Below are positions 8,220-16,365 of a stretch of DNA of 64,000 nucleotides, one piece after another. Source of the DNA: CAVQBC01 sp963848415. Its GTDB lineage: Bacteria > Actinomycetota > Thermoleophilia > Solirubrobacterales > Solirubrobacteraceae. Each line of letters starts with the position of its first letter. The stretch's first letter is position 1. Both the position numbers and the translations under genes were made by a program. Below the pieces are notes generated by a model that was not told the origin of the DNA, did not search any database, and saw nothing but the letters and a program-made list of their open reading frames with translations. The stretch spans positions 1,054,001-1,118,000 of the forward strand of contig CAWKDN010000001.1 of assembly GCA_963848415.1 (NCBI GenBank), written 5' to 3'.

Positions 8220-8483
8220 ATGGAGGGATTCGGCGGCTTCTTCAACGATCCAGACTTCCAGCGCCGGCTGCAGGAGATGGCCGAGCAGATGCAGTCCACC
8301 CAGTCGCTGGCGTGGGCGGACAACGCGATCAAGCTGGCCGTGGACATGACCGTCGCGGCGGTCAACCGCATCAACGTGCAGGGCACCACCGAGGAGCAGG
8401 CCCAGCAGATCCGCTCCGTGATGGCCGTGGTGTTCCCCGAGGCCGTCGCCCTCGTGCGCGAGGCGCGCGAAGGCCTCTCTTAG
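8220..8483 (+). CDS. Small hypothetical protein (87 aa)
   Basis: 87 residues, soluble and helical: an opening MEGFGGFFNDPDFQRRLQEM followed by amphipathic helices and no membrane segment or signal. I do not recognise the family. It starts 27 bp after the UPF0104 gene on the same strand, so the two are probably co-transcribed. The regular amphipathic pattern and a sensible ATG support it as a real gene. Confidence 0.6.
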   Translation: MEGFGGFFNDPDFQRRLQEMAEQMQSTQSLAWADNAIKLAVDMTVAAVNRINVQGTTEEQAQQIRSVMAVVFPEAVALVREAREGLS

Positions 8484-8505
8484 TGGGCCTTCCCGCAACG
8501 TTCCA

Positions 8506-9495
8506 CTAGCTCGCGACCGGCTCCTCGGTCTTCGCGCGCGACGCCTTGCCCTGGGCGATCACGTCCTTGAAGGAACGGAAGCCGAAGACGAACACGATGA
8601 TCCCGAACGCCGCCGCAAAGGTCGAGGCGGCGATCGCGATCTGCTGGCCCACGGAGTAGGCCGCCACCGTGGCGCCGGCCGCCGAGCCGGCGAAGACCTT
8701 GACCAGCAGCGCCTGCTGGACACCGGCGCCGCCCGGGGTGAAGGGCACGAGCGCGGCCACCGCGTTGACGCCGAGCACCAGCAGGACGTTGCGGACCGAG
8801 CCGCCGAGGTTGAACGCCTCCAGCAGGAACCAGAACGCCGTGCAGCGAAAGCCCCAGCCCGCGAGCTGGACGAGCCACACCTCGCGGAAGTAGCGCCGCC
8901 GGTCGCGCAGGATGACCAGGCCCTGGCGCACGCGCGCCCAGAACGCCCGCACGCGCACTGACAGCAGCGCGAAGGCGACCAGCACGAGGATGCCCAGCGC
9001 GGTCAGCAGAAACAGCGTGAACTGCGGGTTGGCGGCGAAGAAGGCGAGGTCGAAGGCCGGCAGGCTCGAGAAGTCCGGCGGCTTGGGGAACGCCCCTTGG
9101 CTGAACGCGAAGGCGAGCACCGGGATCGCGATGCAGAGGTCGAAGATCAGCTCGACGGCGAAGCTCGAGGCGACCGCCGGATAGCTCGAGTTGGGCACCG
9201 ACGTCTTGGTCAGGAAGAGCCGGATCACGTCGCCGCCGCGCGCCGGCACGACCGAGTTGAAGCCGTAGGAGGCGAGGTAGGCGCCCCAGATCAGCCGGAA
9301 GGGGATCTGTTCGGCCGGATAGGCGGCGCGCAGGATGTGAAAGGAGGCGCGCGCGCGCAGGCTGAGGTAGGCGAAGAAGGCGGGCAGGGCGATCAGCAGC
9401 GAGAGCCACTGCACGCCGGCGAGGTTGCTCGCGAAGTCCCCGACGGCGTCGAAGAACGACGAGAAGGAGTCGCCGATGCTCGCGAGCGGGGGCAC
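8506..9495 (-). CDS. UPF0104/LPG-synthase-TM-type flippase-like membrane protein (2)
   Basis: 329 residues with about eight helices. It carries the family landmarks SYGFNSVVPARGGDVIRLFL near residue 80 and VPFTPGGAGVQQALLVKVF near residue 255, matching the RGGD and PGG.G motifs of UPF0104/AglD-like proteins. The C-terminal tail is short, charged and cytoplasmic. The start is GTG 9495. It converges on the small gene ending at 8483, with only 22 bp between stops. The family is linked to lipid-linked intermediates; the precise substrate is unknown. It is not a duplicate of its neighbour, as sequence similarity is low outside the motifs. Confidence 0.78.
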   Translation of the reverse strand: MPPLASIGDSFSSFFDAVGDFASNLAGVQWLSLLIALPAFFAYLSLRARASFHILRAAYPAEQIPFRLIWGAYLASYGFNSVVPARGGDVIRLFLTKTSVPNSSYPAVASSFAVELIFDLCIAIPVLAFAFSQGAFPKPPDFSSLPAFDLAFFAANPQFTLFLLTALGILVLVAFALLSVRVRAFWARVRQGLVILRDRRRYFREVWLVQLAGWGFRCTAFWFLLEAFNLGGSVRNVLLVLGVNAVAALVPFTPGGAGVQQALLVKVFAGSAAGATVAAYSVGQQIAIAASTFAAAFGIIVFVFGFRSFKDVIAQGKASRAKTEEPVAS

Positions 9496-9532
9496 CCCGT
9501 GAGGGTAGGTCAGCGGCGGCGCCGGCCCGCCC

Positions 9533-10510
9533 TCATCCGGCCGGGTCGCGCACCAGCTCCATCGTCGAGCAGTGCACGCCGCCGCCGTTGCACTGCAGCT
9601 CGTCGTAGGGCACGGTGCGCACGGCGACGCCCGCGGCCTCGAGGCGCTCGGCCGTGCGCGGGCTTCCCTCGGCCATGAGCACGTCGCGCGGGCCGAGCGC
9701 GAGCAGGTTCAGCCCCCACGCCTCGCCGGGGTCGGCGTGGATCGTCTCGATGCCGAGCTCGCCCAGCCGCGTGAGGAAGGTGTACGGCAGGCCGGAGGGG
9801 TCGACCAGCGCGAGGTCTGAGTCGAGCATGGCGAGGTGCAGGTCGAGATGGATGGTGTAGCCCGGCAGCGGCACGACGATCAGCTCCCAGCCGATCCGCC
9901 CCAGGATCTCGCCGAGCTGCCGGGCGCCCTCGTCGTTGCAGCGGATCGAGGTGCCCAGCGCGGCCACGCCGTCGCGCAGCTTGACGACGGAGCCGCCCTC
10001 CAGCGTGGCCGTGCCGGTGAGCGTGGCGAGGATCGGCATACCGGCGGCGGCGACCGCCCGGGTGACGTCCGGCTCCTCGCCGCGGCGCATGCGGACCGCC
10101 ATGCGCAGGACGATCGCGCCGCCCGGGACGGTGATCAGCGGATCGCGGACGTACATCGCCTTCGTGAAGCGATCACCCATCGGCGGCGCGGTGACGACCT
10201 CGATGCCCGCCGTCTCGAGCACCGCGACCAGGCCGGCGTGCTGGGCGGCGGCGCGCTCGCGATCCGGCGGCCGGCGGTTCGTCCAGTACCAGCCGCCGTC
10301 CGGGTCCACGAGCGCCTCGAGCTCCGGGTCCCAGGCGTCCGCGCGGACGCGGTCCAGCGCGGCGCCGGGCGGCCGGACGAGCACGGTCCGCAGCCGGCCG
10401 ACCTCGTCGTGGGCCCCCCAGCGGCGGCCCCAGACCGCCTCGACCTCGGCGTGGAAGGCGGGCTCGGCCGCCGTGGCCATCCGCGTCTGGTGCAGGTCGG
10501 CGGCGCTCAC
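9533..10510 (-). CDS. Amidinotransferase/dimethylarginine dimethylaminohydrolase-like hydrolase
   Basis: 325 residues of the guanidine-modifying pentein fold. The catalytic set is visible: YVRDPLITVPGG (Asp), a His in TIHLDLHLA, and the nucleophile Cys near the C-terminus in GGGVHCSTMELVRDP. The family hydrolyses or transfers the amidino group of arginine-like substrates (DDAH, arginine deiminase, glycine amidinotransferase). Its GTG start overlaps the stop of the NCS1 permease by four bases (GTGA), so the two are translationally coupled. The context suggests a step in degrading an imported cyclic or guanidino nitrogen compound rather than arginine itself. Confidence 0.8.
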   Translation of the reverse strand: MSAADLHQTRMATAAEPAFHAEVEAVWGRRWGAHDEVGRLRTVLVRPPGAALDRVRADAWDPELEALVDPDGGWYWTNRRPPDRERAAAQHAGLVAVLETAGIEVVTAPPMGDRFTKAMYVRDPLITVPGGAIVLRMAVRMRRGEEPDVTRAVAAAGMPILATLTGTATLEGGSVVKLRDGVAALGTSIRCNDEGARQLGEILGRIGWELIVVPLPGYTIHLDLHLAMLDSDLALVDPSGLPYTFLTRLGELGIETIHADPGEAWGLNLLALGPRDVLMAEGSPRTAERLEAAGVAVRTVPYDELQCNGGGVHCSTMELVRDPAG

Positions 10511-12084
10511 GTGCGCTCCGGGGCGACCTCGGGGTTGCCGCTCGCCGGGCGCGCCGCGCCCTGCACCGAAGCGACGGGCTTCTCAGAGGCCCGCACCCAG
10601 CGCGGCCCGTCGGGCCCGTAGACGCCGCGCGGCTCCGGGAAGAGGACGAGCGCGAGCGGATAGAGGACGGCGGGGATGAGCAGCGCGACGATCAGCGAGA
10701 GGTCGACGCCGGCCAGGCGGGTGATCCCGAGGTCCTCGGCGACGTTGCGCAGCGGCCCCTCGAACTGGCCCGGCAGGTTGACGAACAGCAACCCGACGAT
10801 CGCCGCCGGGATCCAGATCGCCATCCCGCGCCAGTTGATCCCGCGCGTGAACCAGTACGCGCCCCCGCGCTGACCGCGGTTGAAGACCTGCACCGCGTCC
10901 GGCAGGTAGAAGCCGCGGCGGGTGACGAAGCCGATGGTCATGATCACGATCCAGGGGGTGGTGCACACGACGATCAGCGTCGCAAACGTCGTGATCGTCT
11001 GCACGAAGTCCAGCGCGAAGCGCCCGACGAAGATGACCGCGATCGCCAGCGTGCCGACGACGATCGTCGACTGCACGCGCGAGAGCACCGGGAACACCGA
11101 GGAGAAGTCCAGGCCGGTGCCGTACAGCGACGTGGTGCCGGTCGAGAGCCCGCCCACCACGGCGATGATGCAGACCGGCAGGAGGAACCAGCCCGGCGTG
11201 ATGTCGATGAGCCCGCCGGCGTAGTTGCCCGCCTCGGCGAAGTCCGGCGACTGGGCGGCGATCACCGTCGCGGTGGCCAGGCCGAAGACGAACGGGATGA
11301 CCGTCGCCACCTGGGCGAGGAACGCGGCGGCCAGCAGGCGGGCCTTCGGGGTCTCGCGCGGGATGTAGCGCGCCCAGTCGCCCAGGAAGGCGCCGAAGGA
11401 CAACGGGTTGGACATGACCAGCAGCGTCGCGCCCACCAGCGCCGGCACGAGCGTCGCCGAGTCGGTGCCGACCGCGCCGGCGAAGCCCGCGTCGAAGTCG
11501 CCGCCGTAGGCGATCGCGCCGAGCACGTAGAGCAGCGTCGCGGTCACGACCGCCACCTTGTTGACCGCCAGCATGAAGCGGAAGCCGTAGATGCAGACGA
11601 TCAGCACCGCGATCGCGAAGAAGCCGTAGGCGACCGCCAGCAGCCAGTCCGGCCGGCCGGTGCCGGCGAGGTCGTCCAGCGCGCCGACCAGGATGTCGCC
11701 CGAGGTGTAGACCGAGATGGCGAAGAACGCGATCGCCACCAGCAGCGAGAGGAACGAGCCGACGATCCGGCCCACGACGCCGAAGTGCGCCCCGCTGGAG
11801 ACGGCGTTGTTGGTGCCCGTGCGCGGGGCGAACAGTGCCATCGGCATCAGGATCAGCCCGCCGATCACGATCCCGAGGACGACCGCGATCACGCCCTGCC
11901 AGAAGGACAGGCCGAAGATCAGGATCGGGAACGCGCCGAGCACCACGGTCGCGAACGTGTTCGCGCCGCCGAACTCGACGCGGAAGAGGTCGAACGGGGT
12001 CGCGGTGCGCTCGTCGTCCGGGATCGGCTCGATCCCGTGCACCTCGACCTCGGTTATCGCCGTCGCCGGCTTGTCAGACGCCAT
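10507..12084 (-). CDS. NCS1-family permease (purine/cytosine/hydantoin type)
   Basis: 525 residues with 12 membrane helices, of the nucleobase:cation symporter-1 family. The N-terminus reads VEVHGIEPIPDDERTATPFD, followed by FRVEFGGANTFATVVLGAFP in helix 1, the characteristic NCS1 opening. Helix 6 contains NPLSFGAFLGDWARYIP, the FGDWxRY-like substrate site. ATG 12084 is preceded by GGAGGGGAG. It lies between the cyclase and amidinotransferase genes on one strand, so it probably imports their substrate: a purine, pyrimidine, hydantoin or related ring. Confidence 0.88.
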   Translation of the reverse strand: MASDKPATAITEVEVHGIEPIPDDERTATPFDLFRVEFGGANTFATVVLGAFPILIFGLSFWQGVIAVVLGIVIGGLILMPMALFAPRTGTNNAVSSGAHFGVVGRIVGSFLSLLVAIAFFAISVYTSGDILVGALDDLAGTGRPDWLLAVAYGFFAIAVLIVCIYGFRFMLAVNKVAVVTATLLYVLGAIAYGGDFDAGFAGAVGTDSATLVPALVGATLLVMSNPLSFGAFLGDWARYIPRETPKARLLAAAFLAQVATVIPFVFGLATATVIAAQSPDFAEAGNYAGGLIDITPGWFLLPVCIIAVVGGLSTGTTSLYGTGLDFSSVFPVLSRVQSTIVVGTLAIAVIFVGRFALDFVQTITTFATLIVVCTTPWIVIMTIGFVTRRGFYLPDAVQVFNRGQRGGAYWFTRGINWRGMAIWIPAAIVGLLFVNLPGQFEGPLRNVAEDLGITRLAGVDLSLIVALLIPAVLYPLALVLFPEPRGVYGPDGPRWVRASEKPVASVQGAARPASGNPEVAPERT

Positions 12085-12190
12085 CGCCCCGTCTCCCCTC
12101 CGAGTTCTCTGTCGCCGAACCTCTATATCCCGCGCGGCGCGCCGGGGAACCGACCAGCGGTCCACAGCGCCGCACTGGTCGCGTCCGAGG

Positions 12191-12856
12191 TCATGGGCCG
12201 ACGAGTGCCACCGCGCGCGCCGGCGCGCCGTCACCGCCGGGGACGCTCAACGGCATCACGCTGACGAGCGGGTCCGGCAGGCCGCGCAGCGCGTCTAGCC
12301 CGGCGAGGTTCTCGACGATCACCCCGCCCGCGCCGAGGATCGCCGCGTGACAGCGGAACGTGGACCGGTGCAGCTCGCCGGCGGGCGTCTCGTCGAGGTT
12401 GAGCGCGTCGATGCCGACGGTCAGCACGCCGAGCTCGACGAGGCGCTCGGCGCAGTCGCCGGCCAGGTAGGGATGGTCGTAGACGAGCTCGTCGGCGCGG
12501 TGGGCGTCCCAGCCGGTGCGAAGCAGGAGGATCACCCCGGGGCGCAGGGCGCCCGCCTCCTCGAGCGGTGCGAGCCGCTCCCAGGTGATCGGGGCGCGCG
12601 GCTCGAGGTCGGCGGCCTCCACCAGCACGCCGGGGCCCGCGAAGCGCTCGAGCGGGACCTCGTCGAGCGCCGGGCCGCCGGCGACGAAGTGGCTCGGCGC
12701 GTCGCAGTGCGTGCCCGAGTGTGAGCCGAGGTCCAAGTGGGAGACCGCGAAGCCGTCGCCGGCGATCGTCGTGGCGGGATGCACCCGCGGCTCGGGGTCG
12801 CCCGGGTAGAACGGCGTCCGCGCGTCGAGTGGGATGGAGAGGTCGATCACGCGCAC
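12191..12856 (-). CDS. Cyclase-family metal hydrolase (kynurenine formamidase/isatin hydrolase type)
   Basis: 221 residues. The signature HSGTHCDAPSHF (about residues 46-57) fits the HxGTHxDxPxHF metal-binding motif of the cyclase family (PF04199), whose members hydrolyse formylkynurenine, isatin or cyclic amides using Zn or Mn. It is first in the probable operon cyclase, NCS1 permease, amidinotransferase, with 106 bp to the permease start. The predicted role is ring opening or amide hydrolysis of the imported compound. Kynurenine formamidase is an alternative, but no tryptophan-catabolic neighbours are present. Confidence 0.82.
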   Translation of the reverse strand: MRVIDLSIPLDARTPFYPGDPEPRVHPATTIAGDGFAVSHLDLGSHSGTHCDAPSHFVAGGPALDEVPLERFAGPGVLVEAADLEPRAPITWERLAPLEEAGALRPGVILLLRTGWDAHRADELVYDHPYLAGDCAERLVELGVLTVGIDALNLDETPAGELHRSTFRCHAAILGAGGVIVENLAGLDALRGLPDPLVSVMPLSVPGGDGAPARAVALVGP

Positions 12857-12895
12857 GCGCGAGCCCGCGGTGGGCGAAGGCGGCCTGGCATCCCG

Positions 12896-13153
12896 TCAGT
12901 GTGCCGAGGCGGGGGAGCGGCCGCGCACGACCTGGATCAGCCCCCACGCCGACACGACCGCCCAGACGCCTTCGAGCAGCAGGAAGCCCCATTGGCGCTC
13001 GACGACCGCGAGCACGGTGAGCACGGCCGAGCCGGCGAGGTTGAGGCCCTGGTAGCGCCGCGTGTCCGGGTCCAGGCGCCCAAGCTGGGCGGCCACGAAC
13101 GCGGCCAGGATGAGCAGCGCGCCGGCGACCTGGACGACCTGCTCCACGGTCAC
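12896..13153 (-). CDS. Small three-helix membrane protein (CBU_0592-like)
   Basis: 85 residues from GTG 13153: VEQVVQVAGALLILAAFVAA, a short loop (LGRLDPDTRRYQGLN), a second helix and a third ending in a basic tail. Layout and loop resemble the small CBU_0592-type membrane proteins of actinobacteria and proteobacteria; function is unknown. Its start overlaps the methyltransferase-like stop by four bases (GTGA, 13150-13153), so it is the last gene of the AsnC-carbonic anhydrase operon. Confidence 0.65.
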   Translation of the reverse strand: MTVEQVVQVAGALLILAAFVAAQLGRLDPDTRRYQGLNLAGSAVLTVLAVVERQWGFLLLEGVWAVVSAWGLIQVVRGRSPASAH

Positions 13154-13527
13154 GCGCCGTCGCGGTCGGCGGCGAGCACCGCGAGGTCTCCGCGCGACCA
13201 CGTCACCCGCGCCTTCGCCAGCCCCGCCCCGCGCAGCCAGCCGAGCTGATCGCCGACGCGGCTGGGAAGGTGGCGGTCGCGCAGCGCCACATCGGCGGCC
13301 GCGAGCATCTCCCCGCTCGCGTCGAGCGCCAGCAGCCGCTCGGCCTCGGGATGGGCGTCCAGGACGCGGCGGGCGGTCTCGCCGGTGCCGGTGCCGAGCT
13401 CGAGGATGCGGCGTGCCGGCGCGCCGGCGGTCGCGCGGACGACCGCGGCCTGCAGATCCTCGTAGGCGGGGACCTCGGCACGCATCATCGCCAGATAGCC
13501 GGCGGGATCCCAGTGGAACTGGCCCAT
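13150..13527 (-). pseudogene. Class I SAM methyltransferase with in-frame internal deletion
   Basis: 125 residues. The N-terminal half is a normal class I methyltransferase start: MGQFHWDPAGY, glycine loop ILELGTGTGETARRVL and acidic strand LLALDASGEM. After AADVALRDR the sequence jumps straight to the typical C-terminus (LPSRVGDQLGWLRGAGL, then VTWSRGDLAVLAADR). From general knowledge of the family, about 80 residues carrying motifs IV-VI (active-site and PGG strands) should lie between. The frame is kept, so a shortened protein may be made but cannot form a complete Rossmann fold. The start is 10 bp after carbonic anhydrase. Confidence 0.65.
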
Positions 13528-13537
13528 CGCACGCGAC

Positions 13538-14008
13538 TCAGGCGCCGCGGCCGTCGACGAGCACCTCGAGGCGCCCGGTTCGGACGTCGTAGAAGAGCGC
13601 ATGCGCGACGAGGTCGTCGCCGAACCAGTTGCGCAGCTGTGCCGCGCCGGCGCGCGCGGCGTCGCGGGCCGCGTCGTCGCTGCCGTGCGCGGCGCAGTCG
13701 GCGTGCCCGATGACCATCGCCTCGGCCGTGCCGAGCTCGAGCGAGAGCCCGACGGAGCGCCCGACGTCGTTTGAGACCTCGGCGCCGGCGTTTCGGACGA
13801 CGTGCGCGTCGCCCAGGCGCAGGCCGAGCCCGCGCAGCGGATCGATGCGGGCGTCCATGCAGGTCACCACCACCATGCGCCTGGCGGGCGCCTTGGGAAG
13901 CGCGCCGGCGCCGCCGTGGCGCCGCGCGGCCGCGACCATCCGCTGCAGCGAGCTGCCCGACGCGGAGGCGGGCGCCTCGCGCGCGGGCCCGAACGGCGCC
14001 CAGCTCAC
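13538..14008 (-). CDS. Beta-class carbonic anhydrase
   Basis: 156 residues from GTG 14008. Zinc ligands are visible as Cys50 in VVTCMDARID, His102 and Cys105 in GHADCAAHG, and the Asp52-Arg54 dyad follows Cys50 as in beta-carbonic anhydrases. It is short, like the actinobacterial type II forms. It interconverts CO2 and bicarbonate, probably in the cytosol. The start codon overlaps the stop of the upstream AsnC gene (GTGA, 14005-14008), so the two are coupled. The final residues (VRTGRLEVLVDG) are the expected last strand. Confidence 0.88.
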   Translation of the reverse strand: MSWAPFGPAREAPASASGSSLQRMVAAARRHGGAGALPKAPARRMVVVTCMDARIDPLRGLGLRLGDAHVVRNAGAEVSNDVGRSVGLSLELGTAEAMVIGHADCAAHGSDDAARDAARAGAAQLRNWFGDDLVAHALFYDVRTGRLEVLVDGRGA

Positions 14009-14484
14009 GTCAGCGCGACGCCGCGAGCGGGCACGGGCGAGGACTGCACGATCGAGGTGGTGGTCTGCCCGAAGACGGCGAAACGGTCGATCACGTGCTC
14101 GAGGTGGGAGACGTCGCGCACGTGGGCCTTCATGAAGTAGCAGTCCTCGCCGGTGATGCGGTGGCACTCGACGACCTCGGGGGTCTGGGTCGCCAGCTCG
14201 GCCACCTTGCGCAGCTCGCGCGGGGCGGGCCGCACGCGGATCACGACGGCGAGCGTCCAGCCGAGCGCCTGCGGATCGACCTCGACCTTGTAGCCGGTGA
14301 TCACCCCGTCGCGCTCGAGGCGGCCGACGCGCTCGGCCACCGCCGGCGCCGAGAGGCCGACGCGACGCCCGAGCTCGGCGAGGCTGACGCGCGCGTCCGC
14401 CTGCAGCTCTTCCAGGAGGCGGAGGTTGGTCGCGTCGAGCAACCCGTCGGTGCTCGCGCCGTTGCGCCGTCGTTCCTCAAGCAT
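14005..14484 (-). CDS. Lrp/AsnC-family transcriptional regulator
   Basis: 159 residues from ATG 14484. An AsnC-type helix-turn-helix occupies residues 17-65 (LLEELQADARVSLAELGRRV, then APAVAERVGRLE) and is followed by the RAM ligand-binding/oligomerisation domain (residues 75-150; VECHRITGEDCYFMKAHV). It probably responds to an amino acid. It is divergent from the EamA exporter at 14548, a common pairing of Lrp-type regulators with amino-acid exporters. It is also the first gene of the operon with carbonic anhydrase. Longer in-frame upstream sequence is not protein-like. Confidence 0.88.
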   Translation of the reverse strand: MLEERRRNGASTDGLLDATNLRLLEELQADARVSLAELGRRVGLSAPAVAERVGRLERDGVITGYKVEVDPQALGWTLAVVIRVRPAPRELRKVAELATQTPEVVECHRITGEDCYFMKAHVRDVSHLEHVIDRFAVFGQTTTSIVQSSPVPARGVALT

Positions 14485-14547
14485 GGAGTCCAATCTACCG
14501 TGGATCTGCCATGTACGCGAGCGCGATGGCCATGGACCCTGTAGTGA
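14485..14547. promoter_or_regulatory. Divergent AsnC/EamA control region
   Basis: The 63-bp gap between divergent starts contains the dyad TGGATCTGCCA (14501-14511) and the perfect palindrome ATGGCCAT (14526-14533). Lrp/AsnC dimers bind short imperfect dyads in such positions, so autoregulation and control of the exporter are plausible. No clear -35/-10 pair is visible. Confidence 0.35.
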
Positions 14548-15438
14548 ATGCTCGTCGAGGACTTCCCCACCGGCCGCCGTCGTCGCGCGCTGCGGACGGT
14601 GCTGGCAGCGCCGCCGCAGCTCTACTTCGTCGTCAGCGCGATCTTCCACTACCTCGGGCCGGCCTTCGCCGTGCTGCTCTTCGCGCGCCTCCAGGTGCTC
14701 GGGGTGGCGTGGCTGCGGATCGCCTCGGCCGGCCTGATCTTCGCCCTGTGGCGCCGGCCGTGGCGCGCCTACGCGCGCCTGGACCGCGCCGGCCGGCAGT
14801 TGCTGGTCGCCTGGGGCGCCGTCCTGGCGGTGATGAACGCGTGCTTCTACCTCGCGATCGACCGGCTGCCGCTCGGGACGGTGGCCGCCATCGAGTTCCT
14901 GCCGGTGATCGTGCTGGCCGCCCTGGGGGCGCGAACGCTGCGCAACGGCCTCGCACTCGCGCTGGCGGTGCCGGGGGTCTACCTGCTCACCGACGTCCAG
15001 CTCGCCGGCGAGCCGCTCGGCGTCGTCTTCGCGTTCGCCAACGCGGTGCTCTTCGCGCTCTACATCGTGCTGGCCCACCGGACCGCCCGCCACGAGGGAC
15101 TGAGCGGGATCGACGGCCTCGCCGCCGCGATGCTGGTCGCCACCGTGGTGGTGACGCCGATCGGCGGCTGGGAGGCGCTGCCCGCGCTCGCGGACCCGAT
15201 CGCCCTGGCCGCCGGCGTCGGCGTGGGGATCTCCTCGTCGGTCATCCCGTACGTCGCCGACCAGCTTGCGATGCGCCGCCTGCCGCGCGCCACCTACGCG
15301 CTGATGGTCGCGATCCTGCCGGCGACCGCCACGGTCATCGGCATCTTCGTGCTGGCCCAGATCCCGTCCTGGGTCGAGGTGGCGGGCCTGGCGCTGGTCG
15401 TGGCCGGGGTCGCGCTGCATCGCGCCCCGGCCGAGTAG
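14548..15438 (+). CDS. EamA-family exporter (RhtA-like)
   Basis: 296 residues with ten predicted helices in two EamA repeats. The first half shows FHYLGPAFAVLLFARL and the second ends in VIGIFVLAQIPSWVEVAGLALV, resembling the threonine/homoserine exporter RhtA and its actinobacterial relatives. It is divergent from an Lrp/AsnC regulator, which supports amino-acid export. ATG 14548 gives a short cytoplasmic N-terminus ahead of helix 1. The cupin gene follows 11 bp downstream and is probably co-transcribed. Confidence 0.8.
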   Translation: MLVEDFPTGRRRRALRTVLAAPPQLYFVVSAIFHYLGPAFAVLLFARLQVLGVAWLRIASAGLIFALWRRPWRAYARLDRAGRQLLVAWGAVLAVMNACFYLAIDRLPLGTVAAIEFLPVIVLAALGARTLRNGLALALAVPGVYLLTDVQLAGEPLGVVFAFANAVLFALYIVLAHRTARHEGLSGIDGLAAAMLVATVVVTPIGGWEALPALADPIALAAGVGVGISSSVIPYVADQLAMRRLPRATYALMVAILPATATVIGIFVLAQIPSWVEVAGLALVVAGVALHRAPAE

Positions 15439-15449
15439 CGTTGCGCGCC

Positions 15450-15845
15450 ATGGCCGAGTACACGAAGGTCAACCTCAAGACCGGGGTCGAGGACATGGCG
15501 CCGAAGTTCGGCCTCGCGCCCGGCATGGAGGCGCGGTTCGCGCGCGTCCCGCTCGGGCTCGAGCAGTCCGGCGCGAGCTACTTCCGGCTGGCGCCGGGCT
15601 ACCGCCAGCCCTTCGGGCACCGCCACGGCGAGCAGGAGGAGGTCTACGTGCTGCTCAGCGGCACGGGCCGGCTGAAGCTCGACGAGGAGATCGTCGAGCT
15701 CGCGCCGTTCGACGCCGTGCGCATCCCCGGGGCGACGATGCGGGCGATGGAGGGCGGCCCCGACGGCTGCGAGTTCCTGGCCTTCGGCGCGCCCAACACG
15801 GACAACAAGGACGCCGAGCCCGCGCCCGGCTGGTGGAGCGAGTGA
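15450..15845 (+). CDS. Small cupin-domain protein
   Basis: 131 residues with a single cupin barrel. Motif 1 is FGHRHGEQEEVYVLLSGTG (metal-binding His-His-Glu set around residues 60-67), and motif 2 is the weaker APFDAVRIPGATMRAMEGG. The stretch PGYRQPFGHRHGEQEE is typical of small actinobacterial cupins of unknown substrate. It may bind a metal and a small ligand or act as an isomerase or oxygenase; nothing here decides. It follows the EamA exporter closely on the same strand. Confidence 0.8.
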   Translation: MAEYTKVNLKTGVEDMAPKFGLAPGMEARFARVPLGLEQSGASYFRLAPGYRQPFGHRHGEQEEVYVLLSGTGRLKLDEEIVELAPFDAVRIPGATMRAMEGGPDGCEFLAFGAPNTDNKDAEPAPGWWSE

Positions 15846-15893
15846 CGGCCCGCTCCGTCCCCGGCGGCTGGAGCGGGAGCGAGGAGCTCTGCG

Positions 15894-16352
15894 TCAGGCC
15901 GCGAGGCTGCCGAGCACGAGCTCGTCGTGCTCGGCCGGCTTGACCTTGCGCAGGACCTGCTCGACCGTCCCGTCCGGCCCGATCACGAACGTCGTGCGCT
16001 CGTTGCCCCAGTAGGTCCTGCCGTACATCGACTTCTCGGCCCAGACGCCGTAGGCCTCCGCGACCGCGTGGTCGGCGTCGGCGAGCAGGGTGAAGTTCAG
16101 GCCCTGCTTGTCGTGGAACTTCTTGACGGCGCGCACCGGGTCGGGGGAGACGCCGAGCACCGTCGCGCCGGCGGCGTCGTAGTCGGCGACGTGGTCGCGC
16201 ACGCCGCACGCCTGCGTGGTGCAGCCGGGCGTGTCGGCCTTCGGGTAGAAGTAGAGGACGAGCGTGCGCCCGGCGAAGTCGGCGAGCGAGACGGGCTCGC
16301 CGTCCTGGTCGGGCAGGGTGAACGCCGGGGCGGGGACCCCTTCGGAGATCAT
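15894..16352 (-). CDS. bcp: Thioredoxin-dependent thiol peroxidase (BCP-type peroxiredoxin)
   Basis: 152 residues of the peroxiredoxin Q/BCP subfamily. The peroxidatic Cys44 lies in YPKADTPGCTTQACG, and the resolving Cys49 is five residues later, as in atypical two-Cys PrxQ enzymes. The active-site Thr and the downstream Arg (SMYGRTYWGNERTTF) are also present. It reduces H2O2 and organic hydroperoxides using thioredoxin, in the cytosol. Full length and clean start at ATG 16352. It lies 13 bp after the DNA glycosylase gene, so oxidative damage defence and repair probably share a transcript. Confidence 0.92.
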   Translation of the reverse strand: MISEGVPAPAFTLPDQDGEPVSLADFAGRTLVLYFYPKADTPGCTTQACGVRDHVADYDAAGATVLGVSPDPVRAVKKFHDKQGLNFTLLADADHAVAEAYGVWAEKSMYGRTYWGNERTTFVIGPDGTVEQVLRKVKPAEHDELVLGSLAA

Positions 16353-16365
16353 CGGTCGCGACTCC

